Notes under the pieces: model-generated
What the model saw: the letters and a program-made list of their open reading frames with translations, nothing else
What the model was told of the DNA's origin: nothing
The model's database searches: none
Shown: positions 1-7,533 of the stretch, in pieces
Position numbering within the stretch: position 1 is the stretch's first letter
Layout of the letters: each line of letters opens with the position of its first letter
NCBI GenBank assembly: GCA_934167175.1
Contig: CAKPKF010000004.1
Location: 20,604 to 84,603, forward strand
Source of the DNA: an uncultured Clostridia bacterium
GTDB lineage: Bacteria > Bacillota > Clostridia > TANB77 > CAG-508
DNA: 64,000 nucleotides
Reading direction: 5' to 3'
Position numbers and translations under genes: made by a program

Positions 1-11
1 CAATTTTTATA

Positions 12-1508
12 ATGCAAACAGTATTAGGACATTACTATCAATTTCAAACAAAAATTGATGATGATGGTGGATTAGAATTTTATTATAAAAATGAAAAGAT
101 AACATATGATGTATTATCTGATTTTATAAAACGAGAATATTTAAATGTTGAGGAAAAAATAAAAATTGCAGAAAAAGATGATAAAGAATTAGAGATAAAA
201 TTAGCAGAACTTAAAGAAATATCATTAAGTCAAGACAAAGAATACTTGGAAAAAGAAAGACAAATTACTACATTTTTGGAGTGTAAAAAAACTTTTTTGG
301 GAAAAGTAAAATATTTCTTTAAATCAAAGAAAAAAATTAAATCAAAAGATGAAAAAAAATCTGAAGAAGAAAAAAATGAACCTAAAAAGCAAGAAGACAC
401 ATATATAGAAGTTAAAAAAGAATTTTATACAATAGAAGATTTAGTAACAAATTGTAGTATATTAGATAAAAAACAAAATATTATAAAAAATAATAAACAA
501 GATATAAAAGCATTAGAAATAAGAATAGAAACAATGAAAACAAAAATAAATAATGCAAACTTGTATTTACAAGAAATAGATAGCCACAAGAAGAGTATAT
601 TTGAATTCTGGAAATTTACAAATAAGGATAAAAATTTGGAATTAGCAGAAGGAGAGAAAAAAGAGGAAACTAAAGAAGAAAATAAACCTAAATTACAAAA
701 AGTATTTGATTATAAAGAAGATTTTATAGAATTTGGAGAAGAGATTGACAAACTGCAAAAGAACCAGTTAACTAAAGAAGAAACTGATGCTATAAATATA
801 TGTGATACTAATGAATTAGAAATATTAAATTTTTTAAGAAGAGGAAATATTACAGAAGAACAATTACAAAATAGTTTAGAGCAATTGAAACAAGAAGGAG
901 AACAAGAACGTATATTTTTCTTAAAAGAAGATTTTGATATATTTGGTTCGATTGCAGAAGATAGAACAAAGATTAAAGTTTTAGGAAGTAGTAGACATAG
1001 AGAGTCTAAAAAGGATAAATTAAAAATATTAGATATAAATAAAAATAGTGGCATAGAAAATTATAAGAACAAATTAAATATTATAGAAAAAAATATAGAA
1101 AAAGGAATAAAGAAAATAAATACACCTTTTCATGTTTCAATATATAAAGCAGATAAGAGTGATTTAGATTTTAATGATATGCAAATATTTCATGTAGATC
1201 CGCAAAATGCACTTGAAACACTAGAAAATGAAAAAGAAATAAATTTGTATAGAGTAAATTTACAGCAAAATATGAATGCAGTATTTTTCTCTAATATAAT
1301 ATATTATGATAACTTTAATAACACTCTTCCATTAGGAATGAACGTTTCTGATAAAGTATTAATAGATTCTAAAATGTTTGTATTTGGGTTAAAAAATAAG
1401 AAACAAGTAAAAATAAATAAAATAACATCAGAACAAAACTTTATAACGCAAATTGTAAACATATATGAATATGAGGTTAAAGAAAGGACTGAAAGAAAAA
1501 ATGATTAA
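12..1508 (+). CDS. Hypothetical coiled-coil protein, probably 5'-truncated by the window edge
   Basis: I do not recognise the family. The frame is open from the first bases of the window, and the ATG at 12 has no visible ribosome site, so the true start may lie upstream. The protein is highly charged, rich in Lys and Glu, with long predicted helices and coiled coils over about residues 40-300. A low-complexity Lys/Glu stretch sits near residues 100-130. The C-terminal ~150 residues look more globular. No signal peptide or membrane segment is seen in the visible part. The end overlaps the start of deoB by 8 bases, which suggests co-transcription and coupling, but the function cannot be inferred from that. 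Confidence 0.6.
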   Translation: MQTVLGHYYQFQTKIDDDGGLEFYYKNEKITYDVLSDFIKREYLNVEEKIKIAEKDDKELEIKLAELKEISLSQDKEYLEKERQITTFLECKKTFLGKVKYFFKSKKKIKSKDEKKSEEEKNEPKKQEDTYIEVKKEFYTIEDLVTNCSILDKKQNIIKNNKQDIKALEIRIETMKTKINNANLYLQEIDSHKKSIFEFWKFTNKDKNLELAEGEKKEETKEENKPKLQKVFDYKEDFIEFGEEIDKLQKNQLTKEETDAINICDTNELEILNFLRRGNITEEQLQNSLEQLKQEGEQERIFFLKEDFDIFGSIAEDRTKIKVLGSSRHRESKKDKLKILDINKNSGIENYKNKLNIIEKNIEKGIKKINTPFHVSIYKADKSDLDFNDMQIFHVDPQNALETLENEKEINLYRVNLQQNMNAVFFSNIIYYDNFNNTLPLGMNVSDKVLIDSKMFVFGLKNKKQVKINKITSEQNFITQIVNIYEYEVKERTERKND

Positions 1509-2679
1509 TAGAGCAATAATAATGGTGTTGGACAGTTTTGGAGTTGGAGAATTGCCAGATAGTGATAAATATGGAGATTGCGGAAGCAATACATTAAAAC
1601 ATATATATGAAAATACAAAATTGAACATACCAAACTTAAAAAGAATGGGATTATACAATATAGACAATATTGGAATAGAAGAAAAAGAAGAGTTACCTAT
1701 AGGTGCATATGGAAAAGCAATGGAGCAATCCAAAGGGAAAAATAGTCCTGTGGGACATTGGGAAATCGCAGGATATGTGCAAGAAAAAGCTTTCAAAACA
1801 TATCCTAATGCCTTCCCGGAAGAAATGATAAAAGAATTTGTAGAAAAAGCTAATTTAACTGGAATTATTTCTAATGAAGTAGGTTCAGGAACGGAATTAC
1901 TAAAAAAATATGGAGTAGAACACATGAAAACTGGTAAACCAATAGTATACACATCAGCAGATAGTGTTTTTCAAATAGCGGCTCATGAGGATATAATACC
2001 AGTTAAAAGATTATATGAAATATGCGAAATAGCAAGAGAAATATTAAATAAACCGGAGTACAATATAGGAACAGTTATTGCAAGACCATTTATAGGAGAT
2101 AGTCCAGAAAATTTTAAAAGAACATATAATAGAAAGGACTTTGAATATGAAGGCTTTGGAAGAACATTACTAGATGTAATGTCAGAAAACGAAAAAACAG
2201 TAATAGCAATAGGTAAAATCCAAGATTTATTTTCAGGTAGAGGAATTACAAAAGGAATTCATACAAATGGAAATCTAGATGGAATACAAAAAACAATAAA
2301 TGAAATAAAAAATAATACAACAGGATTGATATTTACTAACCTAGTAGATTATGATATGCTATATGGACATAGAAGAGATGTACAGGGATATGCAAATGCA
2401 TTAGAAGAATTTGATAGATACATTCCAGAAATAATGGAAAATATGAAATCAAGTGATATATTAATAATAACAGCAGACCATGGATGTGATCCAACATATA
2501 AAGGAACAGACCATACAAGAGAACATATACCAGTATTAGTATATGGAGAAGAAATAAAACAAAACGTAAATTTGGGAGTGAGACAAACATATTCAGATAT
2601 AGCAGAAACATTATTAGACATATTTGAGTTACCAAAATTAAAATATGGAAAAAGTTTTAAAAAAGACATTGTAAAATAG
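1501..2679 (+). CDS. deoB: Phosphopentomutase
   Basis: Interconverts ribose-1-phosphate (or deoxyribose-1-phosphate) and the 5-phosphate in cytosolic nucleoside salvage. It belongs to the alkaline-phosphatase-like metalloenzymes. Visible motifs are MVLDSFGVGELPD near the N-terminus, GDCGSNTLKHI, GKNSPVGHWEIAG around residues 80-92, HTNGN, and the metal-binding DHGCDPTYKGTDHTREH near residue 326. At 392 residues it has the normal family length. I chose the ATG at 1501, after the purine-rich AAAGAAAGGACTGAAAG, over an ATG 36 bases upstream, because the protein then begins exactly like family members. The family loop usually reads GKDTxxGHWE; here it is GKNSPVGHWE, so the phosphorylated Thr may be a Ser if the alignment is right. 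Confidence 0.95.
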   Translation: MINRAIIMVLDSFGVGELPDSDKYGDCGSNTLKHIYENTKLNIPNLKRMGLYNIDNIGIEEKEELPIGAYGKAMEQSKGKNSPVGHWEIAGYVQEKAFKTYPNAFPEEMIKEFVEKANLTGIISNEVGSGTELLKKYGVEHMKTGKPIVYTSADSVFQIAAHEDIIPVKRLYEICEIAREILNKPEYNIGTVIARPFIGDSPENFKRTYNRKDFEYEGFGRTLLDVMSENEKTVIAIGKIQDLFSGRGITKGIHTNGNLDGIQKTINEIKNNTTGLIFTNLVDYDMLYGHRRDVQGYANALEEFDRYIPEIMENMKSSDILIITADHGCDPTYKGTDHTREHIPVLVYGEEIKQNVNLGVRQTYSDIAETLLDIFELPKLKYGKSFKKDIVK

Positions 2680-2702
2680 AAAAAAGTATGATAATATAAA
2701 AA

Positions 2703-2736
2703 AGCATTAAATATTATTATAAAAATATTTAATGCT
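2703..2736 (+). terminator. 13-bp perfect hairpin between deoB and tRNA-Leu
   Basis: AGCATTAAATATT at 2703-2715 pairs perfectly with AATATTTAATGCT at 2724-2736. There is no T-run after it, so it is either a weak terminator for deoB or a processing structure just ahead of the tRNA. Confidence 0.4.
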
Positions 2737-2742
2737 GCATAT

Positions 2743-2829
2743 GCAGGTGTGGCGGAATTGGCAGACGCACAGGACTCAAAATCCTGCGAAGTAACATTCG
2801 TGTGGGTTCGACCCCCACCACCTGCACCA
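2743..2829 (+). tRNA. tRNA-Leu (anticodon CAA)
   Basis: Class II tRNA. The acceptor arm GCAGGTG pairs with CACCTGC. The anticodon stem CAGGA/TCCTG encloses the loop CTCAAAA, which gives anticodon CAA and reads UUG. There is a long variable arm (CGAA...TTCG) and a T-arm GTGGG-TTCGACC-CCCAC. The CCA end is encoded at 2827-2829. Confidence 0.96.
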
Positions 2830-2830
2830 C

Positions 2831-2858
2831 AAAGCCCAGCTCTTATGAGTTGGGCTTA
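2831..2858 (+). terminator. Hairpin after tRNA-Leu
   Basis: AAGCCCAGCTC and GAGTTGGGCTT form a strong 11-bp stem with a short loop directly after the tRNA CCA end. The T-tract is poor, so it could be a 3' processing or termination structure. Confidence 0.6.
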
Positions 2859-2870
2859 AAACATATAATA

Positions 2871-2899
2871 TTGCAAATTTATGTAAAGTGTGTTATAAT
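2871..2899 (+). promoter_or_regulatory. Sigma-A promoter with a ~130-nt leader
   Basis: TTGCAA (2871-2876) is followed by a 17-base spacer and TATAAT (2894-2899). The following untranslated leader up to 3033 contains three short inverted repeats (AGGC..GCCT, TCACTAATTAGTGA, AAGGAAAATCCTT). I do not recognise it as a known riboswitch. Confidence 0.75.
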
Positions 2900-3033
2900 A
2901 CAATATGTGTATAGGCAAAGAGCCTGTATAACATTTACCCAGTTATCACTAATTAGTGAAAGGAAAATCCTTTAACTTTTTGGTTTTATATATAAAATAG
3001 AAACAACGATAAAAGTGTTCAAGGAGGAAGAAG

Positions 3034-3318
3034 ATGGGAGAACAATTAGAAATGTATGTAATTCTTAACAAGGTAGCATTAATTTTCTGTGCAATTTATT
3101 TTTGTACTATTTTTTTAATTTTAATAGGAAATAAATATGCAAAAAGAAAATGTGTAATTATTAGAATTATATGTGCATTAGCAATTGGGAGCATTAATGT
3201 ATACCAACTAAAAACGGTAATATTAATGGACAAAATTTATTTAATATTTTCAATTGTTATAATCATTTTCGCAATCAAGGATATTAAATTAAATTCTCGA
3301 TTAATAAGAAATTTCTAA
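3034..3318 (+). CDS. Small multi-pass membrane protein, hypothetical
   Basis: A 94-residue protein with about three hydrophobic helices (roughly residues 9-30, 40-56 and 65-83) separated by short Lys/Arg-rich loops. It has a clear ribosome site (AAGGAGGAAGAAG) before the ATG, its own promoter at 2871 and a terminator at 3328, so it is probably a monocistronic real gene. I recognise no family, and no function can be assigned. Confidence 0.65.
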   Translation: MGEQLEMYVILNKVALIFCAIYFCTIFLILIGNKYAKRKCVIIRIICALAIGSINVYQLKTVILMDKIYLIFSIVIIIFAIKDIKLNSRLIRNF

Positions 3319-3327
3319 ATTTAAAAA

Positions 3328-3366
3328 AGAAACTTATTCTTTACCTCGCAAGAGGTTTCTTTTTTT
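3328..3366 (+). terminator. Intrinsic terminator
   Basis: A GC-containing stem ACCTC-GCAA-GAGGT with flanking GAAAC/GTTTC pairing is followed by a run of seven T. It ends the small membrane protein transcript. Confidence 0.85.
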
Positions 3367-3443
3367 GCCTAAAATTAATTCTTGTTATAATTAAAATTTA
3401 TATGTATAATATATACAAAAATATAGGAATTTAGGTGAGTAAG

Positions 3444-3656
3444 ATGGAAGAGAATATAAATAAGGCAAGAGAATTTTGCGAAAAAGTTAGAGAACTTGCT
3501 AAAGAATATAGTTTACCATTTTTCGTTGTAACAGAAGGTGCAAGTGCTACAAGCAATAATGGGTGTGAAGCAGTAAGAAATGCAAGAGAAAATCACATAA
3601 AATGGGAAAAAGAAAAAGGTTTTAATCCATATGAGGATTGGTCTAGTAAGAATTAG
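3444..3656 (+). CDS. Small conserved hypothetical protein (70 aa)
   Basis: A soluble alpha-helical protein beginning MEENINKAREFC and containing FFVVTEGASATSNNGCEAV and HIKWEKEKGFNPYEDW. It resembles short uncharacterised proteins I recall from Clostridia, but no function is known to me. The ATG at 3444 has AGGTGAG just upstream; an in-frame GTG at 3435 is an alternative that adds three residues. It lies 32 bases ahead of cobB and is likely in the same transcript. Confidence 0.7.
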   Translation: MEENINKAREFCEKVRELAKEYSLPFFVVTEGASATSNNGCEAVRNARENHIKWEKEKGFNPYEDWSSKN

Positions 3657-3688
3657 AAAAATATACATAAAAAAGGAGAGGATTTACA

Positions 3689-4405
3689 ATGAAAGAGAAA
3701 ATAGAAAAATTAAAAAAGCTTGTAGATGAAAGTCAAAATATAGTTTTTTTCGGTGGAGCAGGTGTATCAACAGAGAGTGGTATACCGGATTTTAGAAGTA
3801 AAGATGGTCTATATAATCAAAAATACAAATATCCACCAGAATATATATTAAGTCACACATTTTTTATAAATAAAACAGAAGAATTTTTTAAATTTTACAA
3901 GGAAAAAATGAATTCATTGAAATATGAACCTAATATAACTCATATTAAATTAGCAGAACTTGAGAAAAAAGGAAAGTTAAAAGCAGTAATTACTCAAAAT
4001 ATAGATGGGTTACATCAGAAGGCAGGTTCAAAAAATGTGTTAGAATTACATGGGAGCGTTTTAAGGAATAATTGTATGGAATGTAATAAATTTTATAATG
4101 CTGAATTTGTATTTAATAGTGAAGGAATACCAAAATGTGAATGTGGAGGTATAGTAAAGCCAGATGTAGTCTTATATGAAGAAAGATTAAATGATTTTGT
4201 ATTAGAAAAATCAATACAGGCAATAAGAGAGGCGGACTTATTGATTGTAGGAGGAACATCATTAACAGTTAATCCAGCAAGTAGTTTAGTACATTATTAT
4301 AGAGGAAAAAAATTAGTTTTGATAAATAAAGATTCAACATCATATGATAGAATAGCAGATCTAGTTATAAATGAAGGACTAGGAAAAGTTTTTAAAGAAA
4401 TATAA
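3689..4405 (+). CDS. cobB: Sir2-family NAD-dependent protein deacylase
   Basis: Removes acyl groups from lysines using NAD, giving nicotinamide and O-acyl-ADP-ribose, in the cytosol. The Rossmann-fold signature GGAGVSTESGIPDFRS lies at about residues 20-36, TQNIDGLHQKAGS near 100, and the catalytic HGS near 119. Two zinc pairs follow, CMEC and CECG. The NAD-binding GGTSLTVNPA is near residue 190. At 238 residues it has the usual bacterial class length, with a good ribosome site (AAAGGAGAGG). It is convergent with glnA, and the two share a terminator. Confidence 0.94.
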   Translation: MKEKIEKLKKLVDESQNIVFFGGAGVSTESGIPDFRSKDGLYNQKYKYPPEYILSHTFFINKTEEFFKFYKEKMNSLKYEPNITHIKLAELEKKGKLKAVITQNIDGLHQKAGSKNVLELHGSVLRNNCMECNKFYNAEFVFNSEGIPKCECGGIVKPDVVLYEERLNDFVLEKSIQAIREADLLIVGGTSLTVNPASSLVHYYRGKKLVLINKDSTSYDRIADLVINEGLGKVFKEI

Positions 4406-4408
4406 AGC

Positions 4409-4437
4409 AAAAAGAACAATTTTGAATTGTTCTTTTT
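4409..4437. terminator. Bidirectional terminator between cobB and glnA
   Basis: AAAAGAACAA pairs with TTGTTCTTTT. A-rich and T-rich flanks on both sides let it serve both convergent genes. Confidence 0.85.
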
Positions 4438-4452
4438 GGCTTATAAATAAAA

Positions 4453-6345
4453 TTATAATAAATTTCTTTTATAATTTAAATACAACTGACGTAATTCAAG
4501 CATTTGGTCTTGCAAAGTAAGAAATAAATCAGATGCTAATTTATAATCATTTTTCTCAAAAGCAGTACATACTTGTGTAAATAATGAAGTTTGATTTTCT
4601 GTATCTTTATATATTAATTTCCTTTTTGTATTTATAATATCCCAAGTTCTAATATCTTCATCTGAAAGTTCATCATTAGGAGAACTAGTTTTTGAATAAT
4701 TTTTAATTTCGTTTCTATATGCATTAAATATTCTTTGAGTTATTTCTGTAGACCATCTAGTTAATATAGTAGTTTTAAAAGAATTTAATATTGCATCACT
4801 AAAAATATTAGAAGCTTTTAAAATATCTAATTTATTACTATTTTGTTCTAATAATTCAACATTTTCATATACAGTCCTTGGAGCAACACCAAATAAATGG
4901 TCTCTTTCTTCAGAAGTATAATATTCAAAAACGTCTTCCTCACTGCGATATACTCTGCCTCTTTCAAGATATCCATAAAAATCATCAGCATTTTTAGAAA
5001 CTTCTTTAAGCAAGTCATCTAAAGATTTTGGATTAGATACTACATAATCTATACCATCAAGCATAGCAAGATAACTTACAGCTATTACTAAATATGTATT
5101 TGAGCAAGGGTTAGGAGATCTAAGTTCAAATCTTGTTGCAAGGGGATTTGATAAATCTTTTATAAGTCCAATAAGGACAGATCTATTTCTAGAAGGTACA
5201 GATACTGTTTTGCCTAGAGATGTAACAATACAAACTGGAGCTTCATATCCTGGTTTTAATCTTCTTAAAGAATCATGAGTTGAAGAAATAAATGGATTCA
5301 TTATCTCGTAATTTTTAAGTATACCCATAAGAGCTCCATAACCAATTTCGCTTAAGTAGTGATCAGAAGGACCATTAAAAATATTGATTATTTTTCCACT
5401 ATTAAGTTTTAAAGAAACACCAAGATGGGTATGCATTCCATTTCCGGCAACATTATCTATAGGTTTTGCCATAAATGTAGTTTCTAGACCATATTTTATA
5501 AAAATGTCATTAATTAAATTTTTTATAAAAAATTGATTATCTGCAGCTTGCATAGCAGTTGAATATTTCCAGTCTATTTCAAGTTGTTCCATAATATGGC
5601 TACCATTTGAATCATACTTAGCTTGAATTCCACCAACTTCTTTATGACCCATTTCAGGTTTTAAATCATATTCTTCCATAACAAGTAGACACTCTTCTAG
5701 AGCTATTCTAACAGTTCCACTGATTTTTGCCCAATATTGTTCATGTAATACCTGAGATGTTGTTAACTCTTCTATTTCAGCTTTATCATTAGGAGTTTTT
5801 ACCCAAAATTCTAATTCTGTAGCTGAAGTTACTAAAACATCTTCGATATCGTTTGAATTTATACCATAAGATTCAGGATATCTAGGATTATTTTTAAAAA
5901 CATCTAAAACTTTAGATTTAAAAGTAGAAATAGAAGATTTTAAAATACTTCTTGAATCTACAGGCACATTGTTATGATATAGAAAACATGGGATTATTAA
6001 AGTACCTATTGGATTATTTGAAGGAACATCTACAAGATAGTTGTTATAATCAACAAACCAATCACAATCAACATCTGTTATCATATCTACTTTAGCATCA
6101 TCAAGTGTAGAGATGCCAGGAAGGTTAACAGAAGAGCCATCTGTTTGAACAGCAACACCATTCAAGAAATTGTCGAGATCATCTAAAAATACTTTAATAG
6201 GTATTTTCTCATCTGTACTATTTCCAAATAAATCTATTCCCATTAGTGATGCAAATTTGATTTCTGGATGTTCTGCAAGTATTTGTTCTAATTTTTCTTT
6301 AGAATGATTTTCTTTTTTTATTTTGTATAAAATATTGTTTTCCAT
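4453..6345 (-). CDS. glnA: Glutamine synthetase, long (~630 aa) form
   Basis: Condenses glutamate and ammonia with ATP to give glutamine. The N-terminal beta-grasp region carries SLMGIDLFGN and TDGSSVNLPGIS. The catalytic core shows KEVGGIQAKYD, GNGMHTHLGVSL, STHDSLRRLKPGYEAPV, PSRNRSVL and FELRSPNPCSN. About 180 extra C-terminal helical residues distinguish it from the 440-residue GS-I. The length is closer to large clostridial GS-like enzymes, and I have not assigned a GS type firmly. There is no alternative in-frame start before the upstream stop. The ATG at 6345 has only a weak GGA 8-10 bases ahead; the strong AAGGTGG lies about 40 bases away, behind a small inverted repeat (ATCCAAA..TTTGGAT). 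Confidence 0.88.
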   Translation of the reverse strand: MENNILYKIKKENHSKEKLEQILAEHPEIKFASLMGIDLFGNSTDEKIPIKVFLDDLDNFLNGVAVQTDGSSVNLPGISTLDDAKVDMITDVDCDWFVDYNNYLVDVPSNNPIGTLIIPCFLYHNNVPVDSRSILKSSISTFKSKVLDVFKNNPRYPESYGINSNDIEDVLVTSATELEFWVKTPNDKAEIEELTTSQVLHEQYWAKISGTVRIALEECLLVMEEYDLKPEMGHKEVGGIQAKYDSNGSHIMEQLEIDWKYSTAMQAADNQFFIKNLINDIFIKYGLETTFMAKPIDNVAGNGMHTHLGVSLKLNSGKIINIFNGPSDHYLSEIGYGALMGILKNYEIMNPFISSTHDSLRRLKPGYEAPVCIVTSLGKTVSVPSRNRSVLIGLIKDLSNPLATRFELRSPNPCSNTYLVIAVSYLAMLDGIDYVVSNPKSLDDLLKEVSKNADDFYGYLERGRVYRSEEDVFEYYTSEERDHLFGVAPRTVYENVELLEQNSNKLDILKASNIFSDAILNSFKTTILTRWSTEITQRIFNAYRNEIKNYSKTSSPNDELSDEDIRTWDIINTKRKLIYKDTENQTSLFTQVCTAFEKNDYKLASDLFLTLQDQMLELRQLYLNYKRNLL

Positions 6346-6408
6346 AGATTTAATCCAAAAAATATATTTGGATATTTTTTCACCACCTTATATTAATTTA
6401 TTGAATAA

Positions 6409-6438
6409 TTTTATTATATATTAGGTGTAGATGTCAAT
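6409..6438 (-). promoter_or_regulatory. Candidate sigma-A promoter for glnA
   Basis: On the minus strand TTGACA (6438-6433) is followed by an 18-base spacer and TAAAAT (6414-6409). Confidence 0.5.
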
Positions 6439-6471
6439 TATTAAAATTATAAATAAAAAATAAAAAATATA

Positions 6472-6500
6472 TTGAAAATTAATTATATAAACATTATAAT
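6472..6500 (+). promoter_or_regulatory. Sigma-A promoter for the anchored protein at 6584
   Basis: TTGAAA (6472-6477), 17-base spacer, TATAAT (6495-6500). The leader contains an inverted repeat GTTAAAAG..CTTTTAAC. Confidence 0.7.
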
Positions 6501-6583
6501 AAAACAAAAAAAGAGAAAGATAAAGTTAAAAGATACTTAACTTTTAACATGCTTTGTGCTTTAGAAAGGTATGTGGTTAAAAA

Positions 6584-7267
6584 ATGAAAAAAAATATTAG
6601 TATAATTTCTATAATTATATTTATAATTATTATAGTTGTTGGAACTATAGTTTATTCGTATAAAAATAAATCAAAACAGGAAAATTTACTAAAAGAAGAA
6701 ATTTCAAAAATAAATCCGAATGAAGAAATTGATATGTCTATAAAGACTAACGGAAATTATGCAAAAATAGAAAAAATAATGAAGGAAAATTTTAAAGAAA
6801 TTTCTGATAGGTCAAAAAAACTAAATGATTTGTATCAAAATGAAGATATTGTAAAAGCTATAAGTATAGAAAATTATGAAAAAGATGGACCTGATTTTAC
6901 AAATACAAAACAATTGATAACTAATACTAAAAAAGAAATTAATGAAAATGTTGATGAATTAGAAAAGTGTTTTAAAAAAGAAAATTTGGATAAAAAAATA
7001 GAAGAAAAAAATTTAAGTGAGTATTATAAAGATTTATATAATAGTTTAGAAGTTAATAAAGAAGAAAATTTTAAGGAATCAGAAAAGGACATTCAAACAA
7101 TAAAAGATAGTAACACTAAATATGTACTATTGTTAGATAACATAGAAAAAATACTTAACTATTTATCGGATAATAAAGATAAATGGTCAATAGAAAATGG
7201 AGAATTTAAATATACTTCAGAAGAGTTTTTTAAACAATATACCAGTTTGATAAATGAATTAGGATAA
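6584..7267 (+). CDS. Membrane-anchored helical protein, hypothetical
   Basis: A 227-residue protein with one N-terminal hydrophobic segment (about residues 5-24) after MKKN. It acts as an uncleaved anchor or signal and is followed by ~200 residues rich in Lys, Glu and Asn that look wholly helical and extracytoplasmic. There is no lipobox cysteine. I see no catalytic motif and do not recognise the family. It has its own promoter and precedes the Mn riboswitch, but is transcribed separately from it. Confidence 0.6.
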   Translation: MKKNISIISIIIFIIIIVVGTIVYSYKNKSKQENLLKEEISKINPNEEIDMSIKTNGNYAKIEKIMKENFKEISDRSKKLNDLYQNEDIVKAISIENYEKDGPDFTNTKQLITNTKKEINENVDELEKCFKKENLDKKIEEKNLSEYYKDLYNSLEVNKEENFKESEKDIQTIKDSNTKYVLLLDNIEKILNYLSDNKDKWSIENGEFKYTSEEFFKQYTSLINELG

Positions 7268-7284
7268 TAAATTAAAAAAAATAC

Positions 7285-7313
7285 TTAACATTTATAAATT
7301 TATATAGTATAAT
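7285..7313 (+). promoter_or_regulatory. Sigma-A promoter of the riboswitch/ATPase transcript
   Basis: TTAACA (7285-7290), 17-base spacer, TATAAT (7308-7313), placed just ahead of the aptamer. Confidence 0.75.
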
Positions 7314-7321
7314 TAATTAAA

Positions 7322-7456
7322 TTTAAAAGGGAGTAGCTTGTTTTTACTAATCAACAATCGCGATAATTTATTATCTGGTTAGTAAGCTTGTTAAAGTAAG
7401 CAAGACTTTTAAAGAAACTTTTCGCATATATAAAAGTTTTTTTAAGAGTCTTTTTT
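7322..7456 (+). promoter_or_regulatory. yybP-ykoY (manganese) riboswitch with terminator
   Basis: The leader begins AAAAGGGAGTAGCTTG and closes with GTAAGCAAGACTTT, the two conserved strands of the yybP-ykoY aptamer, with an AT-rich variable arm between them. A strong terminator follows (7403-7456): GACTTTTAAAGAAACTTTT pairs with AAAAGTTTTTTTAAGAGTC, ending in TTTTTT. Its 5' arm overlaps the aptamer 3' strand. This is the expected layout of an ON switch, where Mn2+ binding hides the terminator arm. In this family the regulated genes are often Mn2+ exporters, including P-type ATPases, which matches the next gene. Confidence 0.85.
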
Positions 7457-7533
7457 ATATATAATAAAATTTCTTATATCTGCTTTTAAACTTTGCGAAA
7501 AGTAGTATAAAAATGAAAGGAGAACTATTTGTT

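Noticed and set aside
1428..1952. Open frame on the minus strand opposite deoB
   Set aside because: A shadow of deoB with no ribosome site and a Phe/Ser/Ile-rich nonsense composition. The other antisense frames in the window look the same.
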